Below are positions 37,557 through 45,982 of a DNA stretch of 64,000 bases, piece by piece. Position 1 is the stretch's first letter. Each line of letters opens with the position of its first letter. The position numbers and the translations under genes were made by a program. Source of the stretch: Xaviernesmea oryzae (GTDB lineage Bacteria > Pseudomonadota > Alphaproteobacteria > Rhizobiales > Rhizobiaceae); assembly GCF_900177415.1 (NCBI RefSeq), contig NZ_FXAF01000011.1, positions 868,001-932,000 on the forward strand, in the 5' to 3' direction. The notes beneath the pieces were generated by a model. It was not told the DNA's origin. It saw only the letters and a list, made by a program, of their open reading frames with translations, and ran no database searches.

Positions 37557-38372
37557 ATGCACGAACGTGAACGCCACCGCATCATTTTGAGCGCGATCCA
37601 GGAAAAGCCCGTCATCACGGTACAGGATATCGCCGAGCTGACCGAGGCTTCCGAGGCCACGATCCGGCGCGACATCGCCTCGTTGCATGTCCAGGGCAAG
37701 CTCCGGCGCGTGCGCGGCGGTGCCGAGGCGGTCCACCCGCCGCAGATCGGCCAGCTAGCGGCCCGTTCCTTCCGGGTGTCGGAATCGGTCAATATCGACA
37801 AGAAGCGCGCGATTGCCCGCCGGGCCGTCGAACTCTGTGAGGAAGGCGATTCCGTCATCATCAACGGCGGCACGACCACCTTCCAGATGGTGCATTTCAT
37901 GTCGGCGCGGCGCCTGCAGGTGATGACCAATTCGTTCGCGATCGCCGAACATCTGGTCAAGCACTCGAAAAGCACCGTGACGGTTCCGGGCGGCGCGATC
38001 TACCGCGAACAGAGCCTGATCCTGTCGCCCTTCGAAAACGACGCGATCCGCAATTTCTATGCCCGTCGCATGTTCATCGGCGCGCAAGGCGTCGGCCCGC
38101 TCGGCGTCATGGAGGCCGATGCGCTGGTGATCCAGAGCGAGCAGAAGCTCATGCAGCAGGCCGAAGAACTGATCGTGATGGTGGATTCGTCGAAATTCCA
38201 CCGCCGCTCGAGCCTCATTCTCTGCCCGCTGGAACGCGTGACGGCGATCATCACCGATGACGGCATTACCGAAGAAGCCACACGGATGATCGAGGACGCC
38301 GGCATAAGGCTCATCGTCGCCGGCTCCGCCGCGGCGGAAATCGCTGAAGAGGATTCCACGTCGGCGGCGTGA
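37557..38372 (+). CDS. rhaR: DeoR-family regulator of rhamnose catabolism
   Basis: The 271-residue protein starts at the ATG at 37557 (AGGAGG just upstream). The DeoR helix-turn-helix is at about residues 6-60: RHRIILSAIQEKPVITVQDI, then SEATIRRDIASLHVQGKLRR. The sugar-phosphate-sensing C-terminal domain follows, with IINGGTTTFQM, VTVPGGAIYREQSLIL, FIGAQGVGPLGVMEADALV and IVMVDSSKFHRRSSLILCPL. In R. leguminosarum RhaR represses the transport and catabolic genes. It lies first in the rhaRSTPQUK operon and divergent from rhaDI. Confidence 0.92.
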   Translation: MHERERHRIILSAIQEKPVITVQDIAELTEASEATIRRDIASLHVQGKLRRVRGGAEAVHPPQIGQLAARSFRVSESVNIDKKRAIARRAVELCEEGDSVIINGGTTTFQMVHFMSARRLQVMTNSFAIAEHLVKHSKSTVTVPGGAIYREQSLILSPFENDAIRNFYARRMFIGAQGVGPLGVMEADALVIQSEQKLMQQAEELIVMVDSSKFHRRSSLILCPLERVTAIITDDGITEEATRMIEDAGIRLIVAGSAAAEIAEEDSTSAA

Positions 38373-38421
38373 CGTGCCGTCGGCAGGAGGAAAATCGGAC
38401 TATCAACTGGGAGGACTGACC

Positions 38422-39417
38422 ATGAAACTTGCAAGGAAATTGGCTATCGGCGTGGCGCTTGCCTTCGCTGCCATGACGACGGCCGCAGGTGCCGCCGACA
38501 TGAAGATCGCGCTCGTCGTGAAATCGCTCGGCAACGGCTTCTTCGAAGCCGCCAACAAGGGTGCACAGGAAGCGGCAAAGGAGCTCGGCGGCGTCGAGAT
38601 CATCTATACCGGTCCGACGACCACGACCGCCGAAGGCCAGATCGAAGTCATCAATTCGCTGATCGCGCAAGGCGTGGATGCGATCGCCATCTCCGCCAAC
38701 GATCCGGACGCCGTCATTCCGGCACTGAAGAAGGCCGCCCAGCGCGGCATCAAGGTGATCTCCTGGGATTCCGCCGTCGCCCCGGAAGGCCGCATCATGC
38801 ACCTGAACCCGTCGTCCAACGAGCTCATCGGCAAGATGTGCCTGACGCTCGCGGCAAACCATCTGGAAGGCGGCAAGGGTGATTTCGCGATCCTGTCGGC
38901 CACGACGACCTCGACGAACCAGAACACCTGGATCGCGGAGATGAAGAAGCAGCTCAAGGACTTCCCGGGCCTCAATCTCGCCACGACCGTCTATGGCGAC
39001 GACCTCGCCGACAAGTCCTATCGTGAAGCGCAAGGCCTGCTCACCTCGCAGCCGAACGTGAAGGTCATCGTCGCTCCGACCACCGTCGGCGTGCTCGCCG
39101 CCTCGCAGGCGGTCAAGGATGCCGGCAAGATCGGCCAGGTCTACGTCACCGGCCTCGGCCTGCCGTCCGAAATGGCCGGCGCCATCAAGTCCGGCGCGAC
39201 CAAGGAATTCGCCATCTGGAACCCGATCGACCTCGGCTATTCCGCGACCCAGATCGCCTATCACATCGTCAAGGGCGACACGGATGCCAAGCCGGGCTCG
39301 GAAATCGAAGCCGGCCGCATGGGCAAGATCAAGGTGGGAGACAACGGCGAGGCCGCGATGGCCGACCCGTTCGTCTACAACGCTTCCAACATCGACGAGT
39401 TCTCGAAGATTTTCTGA
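38422..39417 (+). CDS. rhaS: Rhamnose ABC transporter periplasmic binding protein
   Basis: The 331-residue protein starts at the ATG at 38422 after GGGAGGACTG. A signal peptide of about 22 residues (LARKLAIGVALAFAAMTTAA) ends near AGAAD. The mature part is a type I sugar-binding protein: ALVVKSLGNGFFEAANKGAQ, IDEVINSL-like dimer region IEVINSLIAQGVDAIAISAN, and WDSAVAPEGRIM. It captures rhamnose in the periplasm for RhaPQT. It is separated from rhaT by 267 bases holding a mosaic repeat, which may lower downstream expression relative to rhaS. Confidence 0.93.
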   Translation: MKLARKLAIGVALAFAAMTTAAGAADMKIALVVKSLGNGFFEAANKGAQEAAKELGGVEIIYTGPTTTTAEGQIEVINSLIAQGVDAIAISANDPDAVIPALKKAAQRGIKVISWDSAVAPEGRIMHLNPSSNELIGKMCLTLAANHLEGGKGDFAILSATTTSTNQNTWIAEMKKQLKDFPGLNLATTVYGDDLADKSYREAQGLLTSQPNVKVIVAPTTVGVLAASQAVKDAGKIGQVYVTGLGLPSEMAGAIKSGATKEFAIWNPIDLGYSATQIAYHIVKGDTDAKPGSEIEAGRMGKIKVGDNGEAAMADPFVYNASNIDEFSKIF

Positions 39418-39449
39418 GCCTTGAGTGCTATCTGCCAGCAGGTGCGTGT

Positions 39450-39610
39450 GGCCCCCTCATTCGCCTGCCGGCACCTTCTCCCCGCTGGGGAGAAGGGAAA
39501 TTGCCGCAACGCCTCCGTCCTCCTCTCCCCTCGGGGTCCGGAGGACGGGACGGGGCCGCCGACCCGGCCCTGGTTGGTGGCCGAGCGTAGCGGAGGCCGG
39601 GTGAGGGGCC
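39450..39610. repeat. RIME-like intergenic mosaic element between rhaS and rhaT
   Basis: The ends are GGCCCCCTCAT (39450-39460) and GTGAGGGGCC (39601-39610). A strong hairpin, CCTTCTCCCC/GGGGAGAAGG at 39474-39496, corresponds to the first hairpin of the 35.1 kb copy. GC-rich repeats fill the rest. It lies inside the rha operon and fills most of the rhaS-rhaT gap. Confidence 0.7.
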
Positions 39611-39684
39611 AACGGCACGACGCCAACGATTTTTGCAGCTGAAAAACAGTCAGACGTGGTTACAGACTCGTCGGAAATGTCCTG

Positions 39685-41229
39685 ATGAACGGCGTTACGA
39701 AAATTCAAGATCGATCCCCTCACCCGACGGCGATGACGAAGGCTGCTCCGATCCTGGAAATGCGCGGCATCAGCCAGATATTCCCCGGGGTGAAGGCCCT
39801 CGACGGCGTCAGCATCAAACTCTATCCAGGCCAGGTGACCGCGCTGATCGGCGAGAACGGCGCCGGCAAGTCGACGCTCGTCAAGATATTGACCGGTATC
39901 TATCGCCCCAACGAAGGCGAGATGTTCATCGACGGCCGGCCGATTGCGTTCCATAGCGCACAGGCCGCGATCGATGCCGGCGTCACGGCCATCCATCAGG
40001 AAACCGTGCTTTTCGACGAACTGACGGTCGGCGAGAACATCTTTCTCGGCCATGCGCCGCGCACGCGCTTCGGTACGATCGACTGGCGGCAGATCAACGA
40101 TCGCTCAAAAGCGCTCATGCGTGAACTCGAAAGCGAGATCGACCCGACGGTCCGCCTGCGCGACCTCTCGATCGCCCAGCGCCATCTGGTCGCGATCGCC
40201 CGGGCGCTTTCGGTCGAGGCGCGCATCGTCATCATGGACGAGCCGACCGCCGCCCTTTCCCGCAAGGAGATCGACGACCTCTTCCGCATCGTCGAAGGCT
40301 TGAAGCGGCAGGGGAAGGCGATCCTCTTCATCAGCCACAAGTTCGACGAGGTCTACGAGATCGCCGAAAACTTCGTCGTCTTCCGCGACGGGCGCGCCGT
40401 CGGCCAGGGCAAGCTCAAGGACACGCCGCAGGACGAGATCGTCCGGCTGATGGTCGGCCGTGACGTCCAGGACGTCTTCCCCAAAGTGAAGGTCGAGATC
40501 GGCGCTCCGGTGCTTGCCGTTGAAGGCTATAGCCACCCGACCGAATTCCGCGACATCTCCTTCGAACTCCGCCGCGGCGAGATCCTCGGCATCTACGGCC
40601 TGATCGGCGCCGGCCGTTCCGAACTCTGCCAGTCGCTGTTCGGCATCACCCGCCCCTCCTCCGGCCGGCTGACGCTGGAAGGCCGGCCGATCGGCATCCG
40701 CTCGTCCAGCGACGCGATCCGCGCCGGCATCGTCTATGTGCCGGAAGAACGAGGCCGTCACGGTCTGGCTTTACCCATGCCGATCTTCCAGAACATGTCG
40801 CTCCCGTCTTTGAGGAAGACCTCCCGCTCCGGCTTCCTGAAGGCTGCGAACGAACTGGCGCTTGCCCGCAAATACGCGGAACGGCTCGACCTGCGCGCCG
40901 CCGCCCTCTCCGTGCCCGTCGGCACGCTCTCCGGCGGCAATCAGCAGAAGGTGGTGATCGGCAAGTGGCTGGCGACCCGGCCGAAGGTGATCATCCTCGA
41001 CGAGCCGACCAAGGGCATCGATATCGGCTCCAAGGCGGCGGTGCACGGCTTTATCAGCGAACTCGCCGCCGAGGGCCTCTCGATCATCATGGTCTCCTCC
41101 GAGCTTCCGGAAATCCTCGGCATGTCAGACCGGGTAATGGTGATGCGCGAAGGCCTATCGGCCGGGATTTTTGAACGTGATCGCCTGAGCGCCGAAGTCC
41201 TCGTGCGCGCCGCGACCGGCAATCAGTGA
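39685..41229 (+). CDS. rhaT: Rhamnose ABC transporter ATPase (two fused nucleotide-binding domains)
   Basis: The 514-residue protein is a double ATPase of the ribose/rhamnose class. The first domain has Walker A GENGAGKST, the unusual signature LSIAQRHLV and Walker B IVIMDEPTAALS. The second has the typical degenerate Walker A GLIGAGRSE, signature LSGGNQQKV and Walker B VIILDEPTKGIDIGS. The ATG at 39685 is used; another in-frame ATG at 39733 sits closer to the first conserved strand, and neither has a strong ribosome site. It energises rhamnose import by RhaPQ. Confidence 0.93.
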   Translation: MNGVTKIQDRSPHPTAMTKAAPILEMRGISQIFPGVKALDGVSIKLYPGQVTALIGENGAGKSTLVKILTGIYRPNEGEMFIDGRPIAFHSAQAAIDAGVTAIHQETVLFDELTVGENIFLGHAPRTRFGTIDWRQINDRSKALMRELESEIDPTVRLRDLSIAQRHLVAIARALSVEARIVIMDEPTAALSRKEIDDLFRIVEGLKRQGKAILFISHKFDEVYEIAENFVVFRDGRAVGQGKLKDTPQDEIVRLMVGRDVQDVFPKVKVEIGAPVLAVEGYSHPTEFRDISFELRRGEILGIYGLIGAGRSELCQSLFGITRPSSGRLTLEGRPIGIRSSSDAIRAGIVYVPEERGRHGLALPMPIFQNMSLPSLRKTSRSGFLKAANELALARKYAERLDLRAAALSVPVGTLSGGNQQKVVIGKWLATRPKVIILDEPTKGIDIGSKAAVHGFISELAAEGLSIIMVSSELPEILGMSDRVMVMREGLSAGIFERDRLSAEVLVRAATGNQ

Positions 41230-41237
41230 GGAAAGCC

Positions 41238-42242
41238 ATGAACCGCCTCCTGAAGAACCGCGAAATCCTGCTGCTCGCCATCATCGCGATCATGGTGATC
41301 GGCTTTTCCACCCGTGCGCAGGGTTTTGCTTCGCCTGGCAATCTCGCCAACATCTTCAATGACACATCGATCCTGATCATCCTGGCGCTCGGCCAGATGA
41401 CGGTGATCCTGACGAAGTCGATCGATCTCTCGGTCGCCGCCAACCTTTCCTTCACCGGCATGGCGGTGGCGATGGCCAATGCGGCCTATCCCGACCTGCC
41501 GCTGGCGCTCCTGATCGTCATGGCCATCGGCATCGGCGCCTTCCTCGGCGCGATCAACGGCTTCCTTGTCTGGGCGCTGCAGATCCCGCCGATCGTCGTA
41601 ACCCTCGGCACGCTGACCATCTATCGCGGCATGGCCTTCGTGCTGTCCGGCGGCGGCTGGGTGAACGCGCACCAGATGACGCCCTCCTTCCTCAACATCC
41701 CGCGCATGTCCGTGCTCGGCCTGCCGATCCTTTCCTGGATCGCGGTTCTCATCGTGCTCGGCGCATGGTTCGTGCTGACCCGCCTGCCCTTCGGCCGCGC
41801 GGCCTATGCCTCCGGCGGCAATCCGACGGCGGCCGTCTATGCCGGCGTCGACATCGGCTGGACGCGCTTCCTCGCCTTCGTGACATCGGGCGCGCTCGCC
41901 GGCCTCTGCGGTTATCTCTGGGTATCGCGCTATGCGGTCGCCTACGTGGACATCGCGATCGGCTTCGAACTCGATACCGTCGCGGCCTGCGTCATCGGCG
42001 GCATCTCGATCGCCGGCGGCATCGGCACGGTGGCGGGCGCCGTGCTCGGTTCGCTCTTCCTCGGGGTCATCAAGAATGCCCTTCCAGTCATCGGCATCTC
42101 GCCTTTCGCGCAGATGGCGATCTCCGGCATCGTCATCGTGCTCGCCGTCGTCTTCAACGCCCGCGCCGAGAAGAAGGCCGGCCGCATCATCCTGCGCGAT
42201 CGCGCAGCCCAGGACCGGAATACCGGGGAGGTCTCCGCATGA
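41238..42242 (+). CDS. rhaP: Rhamnose ABC transporter permease RhaP
   Basis: The ATG at 41238, after TGAGGAAAG, gives 334 residues with about 8-10 hydrophobic segments. Family blocks of BPD_transp_2 sugar permeases are present: ILALGQMTVILTKSIDLSVA, LVWALQIPPIVVTLGTLTIY, ASGGNPTAAVYAGVDI and CVIGGISIAGGIGTVAGAVL. Its stop overlaps the start of the second permease as ATGA, so the heterodimer is made in equal amounts. Confidence 0.93.
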   Translation: MNRLLKNREILLLAIIAIMVIGFSTRAQGFASPGNLANIFNDTSILIILALGQMTVILTKSIDLSVAANLSFTGMAVAMANAAYPDLPLALLIVMAIGIGAFLGAINGFLVWALQIPPIVVTLGTLTIYRGMAFVLSGGGWVNAHQMTPSFLNIPRMSVLGLPILSWIAVLIVLGAWFVLTRLPFGRAAYASGGNPTAAVYAGVDIGWTRFLAFVTSGALAGLCGYLWVSRYAVAYVDIAIGFELDTVAACVIGGISIAGGIGTVAGAVLGSLFLGVIKNALPVIGISPFAQMAISGIVIVLAVVFNARAEKKAGRIILRDRAAQDRNTGEVSA

Positions 42243-43240
42243 GCGACGTCGTTGCCTCGAAACGCGTGATCCCGGATCGGATCGGCACGAAAACCTCGCG
42301 CATCCTTTCAAGCTGGGAAGTGCTGCTTTTCGGCGTGGCGGTGCTGATCTTCGTCTTCAACTCCTTTGCCTCGCCCTATTTCCTGAACGCCTGGAACCTC
42401 TCCGACGCGACCTTCAACTTCACCGAAAAGGCGATGATCGCCTTCGCCATGGCGCTTCTGGTGATTGCCGGCGAGATCGATCTTTCGGTGGCGGCGATCA
42501 TCGCGCTCGCCTCGACCGCCATGGGTGCGGCAGCGCAGGCCGGCATCGGCACGCCCGGCCTCGTGGCGATCGGGATCGGCGTCGGGCTTGCCTGCGGCGC
42601 CTTCAACGGCCTGCTCGTCGCCGGACTGCGGCTGCCCTCGATCGTCGTGACGATCGGCACGATGAGCCTCTTCCGCGGCATTTCCTACATCGTGCTCGGC
42701 GACCAGGCCTATGGCAAATATCCGGAAAGTTTCGCCTATTTCGGCCAGGGCTATGTCGCCTGGGTCTTCTCCTTCGAATTCGTGCTGTTCATCGTACTTG
42801 CGATCGCCTTCGCGGTACTGCTGCATGCGACCAATTTCGGCCGGCAGGTCTATGTGATCGGCAACAACGAGTTCGCCGCACGCTTCTCCGGCATTCCGGT
42901 GGAGCGGGTGAAGTTCATCCTCTTCCTGCTGACCGGTCTGATGGCGGGCGTGGCGAGCGTCTGCCTCACCTCGCGGCTCGGATCGACCCGGCCGTCGATC
43001 GCTCAAGGGTGGGAACTGGAAGTGGTCACCATGGTCGTGCTCGGCGGCGTCTCCATCCTCGGCGGCGCCGGCACGATCGCCGGCGTCGTCATCGCGGCGT
43101 TCGTCATGGGCCTGGTCACCTTCGGCCTCGGTCTTCTGAACGTCCCCGGCATCGTCATGTCGATCTTCGTCGGTCTGCTTTTGATCATCACCATCGCCGT
43201 GCCAATCGTCGCCCGACGCATCAAGGAAATGAGCCGATGA
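42239..43240 (+). CDS. rhaQ: Rhamnose ABC transporter permease RhaQ
   Basis: The start is the ATG at 42239 overlapping rhaP; a longer frame upstream only shadows rhaP. The 333-residue protein shows MALLVIAGEIDLSVAAIIAL, GLRLPSIVVTIGTMSLFRGI, AARFSGIPVERVKFILF and VTMVVLGGVSILGGAGTIAG, the same family blocks as RhaP. The rhaU start overlaps its stop. Confidence 0.93.
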   Translation: MSDVVASKRVIPDRIGTKTSRILSSWEVLLFGVAVLIFVFNSFASPYFLNAWNLSDATFNFTEKAMIAFAMALLVIAGEIDLSVAAIIALASTAMGAAAQAGIGTPGLVAIGIGVGLACGAFNGLLVAGLRLPSIVVTIGTMSLFRGISYIVLGDQAYGKYPESFAYFGQGYVAWVFSFEFVLFIVLAIAFAVLLHATNFGRQVYVIGNNEFAARFSGIPVERVKFILFLLTGLMAGVASVCLTSRLGSTRPSIAQGWELEVVTMVVLGGVSILGGAGTIAGVVIAAFVMGLVTFGLGLLNVPGIVMSIFVGLLLIITIAVPIVARRIKEMSR

Positions 43241-43557
43241 GTTCGGAGAAATATGCCTTCAAGATGAAGCTCAATCCGGGCATGGAGGCTGAGTATAAGA
43301 AGCGCCATGACGAGATCTGGCCTGACCTGGCCGACCTGCTGCGCAAAGCCGGCGTCAGTGACTATTCGATCCATCTCGACCGCGAGACGAACATCCTGTT
43401 CGGCGTGCTGACGCGACCGCGGAACCATACGATGGAAAACCTGCCGGACCATCCGGTGATGAAGAAATGGTGGGCGCATATGGCCGACATCATGGAAACC
43501 AATCCGGACAATTCGCCGGTCGCGACCGATCTCGTGACGGTCTTCCATCTGCCATGA
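43237..43557 (+). CDS. rhaU: L-rhamnose mutarotase
   Basis: This 106-residue protein overlaps rhaQ by ATGA. It has the mutarotase pattern FKMKLNPGMEAEYKKRHDEI, then YSIHLDRETNILFGVL, and KKWWAHMADIMETNPDNSPV. The acting residues (His in KRHDEIWP, Tyr in DYSIHL, the WW pair) are all there. It interconverts the alpha and beta anomers of L-rhamnose so the isomerase or transporter receives the right form. Confidence 0.95.
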   Translation: MSSEKYAFKMKLNPGMEAEYKKRHDEIWPDLADLLRKAGVSDYSIHLDRETNILFGVLTRPRNHTMENLPDHPVMKKWWAHMADIMETNPDNSPVATDLVTVFHLP

Positions 43558-44927
43558 CGATGCCGGAAAAGATCGCCGTCCTCGATATCGGCAAGACCAA
43601 TGCCAAGGTCGTCGTGCTCGATTGCATGACTGGCGGAGAGATTGCCGAGAGGAGGACGCCGAACCGCGTTCTCCCCGGTCCGCCTTACCCGCATTACGAT
43701 ATCGAGAGCCTATGGGAGTTTGCTCTGGACGCCTTGGCCGGGTTCGCCAGGGAACCCGGCTTCGACGCGATCTCCATCACCACGCACGGGGCTTCCGCCG
43801 TACTGCTCGGCACCGACGGAGCGCCGGCATTGCCGGTCCTCGACTACGAGCATCGATATCCGGAAGATATCCAGAAGGCCTATGCTGCACTCCGTCCGCA
43901 ATTCTCCGAAACCTTCTCGCCTGCCCTTTCCGGCGGGCTGAATGTCGGGGCGCAGCTTCATTACCAGAAGACGGCCTTTCCGGATGAGTTCGCCCGAGTG
44001 CGGGCGATCCTGACCTATCCGCAATATTGGGCATTCCGGCTGACCGGCGTCGCGGCGAACGAAGTGACCTCGCTCGGTTGCCACACGGATCTCTGGCGGC
44101 CGCGCGACGGCTCATATTCCTCGCTGGTCGACAAGCTCGGCATTCGCGATCTGATGGCGCCTGTCCGCTCCGCCTTCGATGCGCTCGGCCCGGTCCTGCC
44201 GGAGATCGCGCAAAGGATCGGCCTCACGAGCCCCGTGCAGGTCCATTGCGGCATCCACGATTCCAACGCCTCGCTGCTTGCCCATCTGATCGGCCGCGAA
44301 CCGCCGTTCGCCGTCGTCTCGACCGGGACCTGGGTCGTGAATTTCGCGGTCGGTGGCGATCTGGATCATCTGGACCCGGAACGCGACACGCTCGCCAATG
44401 TCGATGCCTATGGCCGCGCCGTGCCCTCGTCCCGCTTCATGGGCGGCCGCGAGTTCGAGATCCTGATCGCGGAACTCGGCAGACTTGATCCCTCGGCAGC
44501 GCTCGCCGCCATGCCGAAGGTCCTCGAGAAGCAGGTCATGCTGCTGCCGAACATCGCGACCGGTTCCGGCCCCTTCCCCGCCCGTGAGCGGCAATGGATC
44601 AACGATGCCGACGCTTCGTCCGGCGAGCGCTGGGCCGCCGCCTGCCTATACCTCGCGCTCATGACCGAAACGTGCCTGGAACTGATCGGTGCAAAAGGAC
44701 CGGTTCTGGTGGAAGGCCCCTTCTCCTCCAATCCGGCCTATCTGCAGGCGATGCGCTCTCTCCTTCGACAAGACGTGATCGCTCTTCCGGGTTCGACGGG
44801 AACGAGCCAGGGTGCGGCCTTGCTCGCCGGAGTTTCGCCGAAAACAAAGCCGGGATCTCCCGCTCCGATGCCGTCGTGGGATATGCGGCGCTACAGGGCT
44901 ATCTGGCGCAACAGCCTCGGAGGCTGA
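43554..44927 (+). CDS. rhaK: Rhamnulokinase-type FGGY carbohydrate kinase
   Basis: The ATG at 43554 overlaps the rhaU stop and gives 457 residues; a second ATG follows two codons later. The N-terminal ATPase block is AVLDIGKTNAKVVVLD. Later come SITTHGASAVLLGTDGAPAL, VHCGIHDSNASLLAHLIG, VVSTGTWVVNFAVGGDL and LVEGPFSSNPAYLQAM. In R. leguminosarum RhaK is needed for rhamnose uptake as well as phosphorylation, consistent with its coupling to the transporter genes. It ends 3 bases before the convergent GlxA-type regulator gene. Confidence 0.92.
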   Translation: MTMPEKIAVLDIGKTNAKVVVLDCMTGGEIAERRTPNRVLPGPPYPHYDIESLWEFALDALAGFAREPGFDAISITTHGASAVLLGTDGAPALPVLDYEHRYPEDIQKAYAALRPQFSETFSPALSGGLNVGAQLHYQKTAFPDEFARVRAILTYPQYWAFRLTGVAANEVTSLGCHTDLWRPRDGSYSSLVDKLGIRDLMAPVRSAFDALGPVLPEIAQRIGLTSPVQVHCGIHDSNASLLAHLIGREPPFAVVSTGTWVVNFAVGGDLDHLDPERDTLANVDAYGRAVPSSRFMGGREFEILIAELGRLDPSAALAAMPKVLEKQVMLLPNIATGSGPFPARERQWINDADASSGERWAAACLYLALMTETCLELIGAKGPVLVEGPFSSNPAYLQAMRSLLRQDVIALPGSTGTSQGAALLAGVSPKTKPGSPAPMPSWDMRRYRAIWRNSLGG

Positions 44928-44930
44928 GTT

Positions 44931-45884
44931 CTACGCGGGGCGGCTCTGCTGAGGCCGGGCTGCCCGCCGAAGCGCCTGGGGCGGCTGCCCGAAATTGCGC
45001 AGGAAAGCGCGGCGCATCCGCCCCGGATCACCGAAACCAGCCGCTTCGGCAATGTGCTCTAGCGGCGTATGACCGGTCTCGATTGCCGCTCGCGCCGCCT
45101 CGAGCCGCAGGCGTTCCACGGCTTTTGCCGGCGTCGTCCCCGTCTCCGCCGCAAATGTCCGGGCAAAATTGCGGGGGCTCATGGCGACATGATCGGCAAG
45201 CCGTTCGACGGTCAGAGGTTCTGCGAGATGCTCGCGCATCCACGCGATCAGGCCGGAGAAGCGGCCCGTGCGCCCGCCCAGCTCCACGAGCGCTGAAAAC
45301 TGCGATTGGCCGCCGGGCCGCCGTTGGTGGATGACGAGCTGATGCGCCGTCCGTCGCGCGATCTCCTGGCCGAGGTCGTCCTCGATCAAGGCAAGCGCCA
45401 GGTCTATCCCGGAGGAGATGCCGGCCGAGGTCCAGATGTCGCCGTCCCGGATGAAGATGCGTTCGGCATCCAGCCTGATCTTCGGGTAACGGCGGGAGAA
45501 ATCGTCCGAATTGGCCCAATGCGTCGTGGCGCTGCGGCCATCGAGCAACCCGGCCTCGGCGAGAAGATATGCACCCGAACAGACGCTCGTCATCCGCCGC
45601 GGCTCCACCCGCCTGAGCCAGGCCAGGATTTCCTGCAACGCCTCCCGCGAACGGATGATATCGCCGCCCGACATGACGACCGTGTCGAGCGCGCCCTCCT
45701 CCAGCGGCCTTGCGGAAAGCTTCAGCCCCGACGAACTCTCGATCTCGCCGCCGCCGGGTGCCATCAGCACCAGGTCGTAGCTTCCGGGGCTGAATCGCTC
45801 CGCGATTTCGAAAGCCGCGGCGGGGCCGGCTGCATCCAGTATCTGGAAGCCGGGAAAGATGACGACGGCAACTGTTCGGATCAT
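44931..45884 (-). CDS. GlxA-family regulator: DJ-1/PfpI domain plus AraC helix-turn-helix
   Basis: From the ATG at 45884 the protein has 317 residues. The N-terminal DJ-1/PfpI-like domain has AVVIFPGFQILDAAGPAAAF and the nucleophile-elbow region MTSVCSGAYLLAEAGLLDGR. The C-terminal AraC domain has LTVERLADHVAMSPRNFARTF and HIAEAAGFGDPGRMRRAFLR. Such regulators often control a neighbouring gene of related fold. The divergent gene 98 bases away encodes another DJ-1/PfpI-like protein. Confidence 0.92.
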   Translation of the reverse strand: MIRTVAVVIFPGFQILDAAGPAAAFEIAERFSPGSYDLVLMAPGGGEIESSSGLKLSARPLEEGALDTVVMSGGDIIRSREALQEILAWLRRVEPRRMTSVCSGAYLLAEAGLLDGRSATTHWANSDDFSRRYPKIRLDAERIFIRDGDIWTSAGISSGIDLALALIEDDLGQEIARRTAHQLVIHQRRPGGQSQFSALVELGGRTGRFSGLIAWMREHLAEPLTVERLADHVAMSPRNFARTFAAETGTTPAKAVERLRLEAARAAIETGHTPLEHIAEAAGFGDPGRMRRAFLRNFGQPPQALRRAARPQQSRPA

Positions 45885-45982
45885 GGCAGCTTTTGCCTGA
45901 TTTATGTCGTTTCGGACAGGAGATAGCGGCGGTAGTCTTCGCTTCAAGCCATCGATGCGGGAGGAAAATCGGGGCAGATGTC

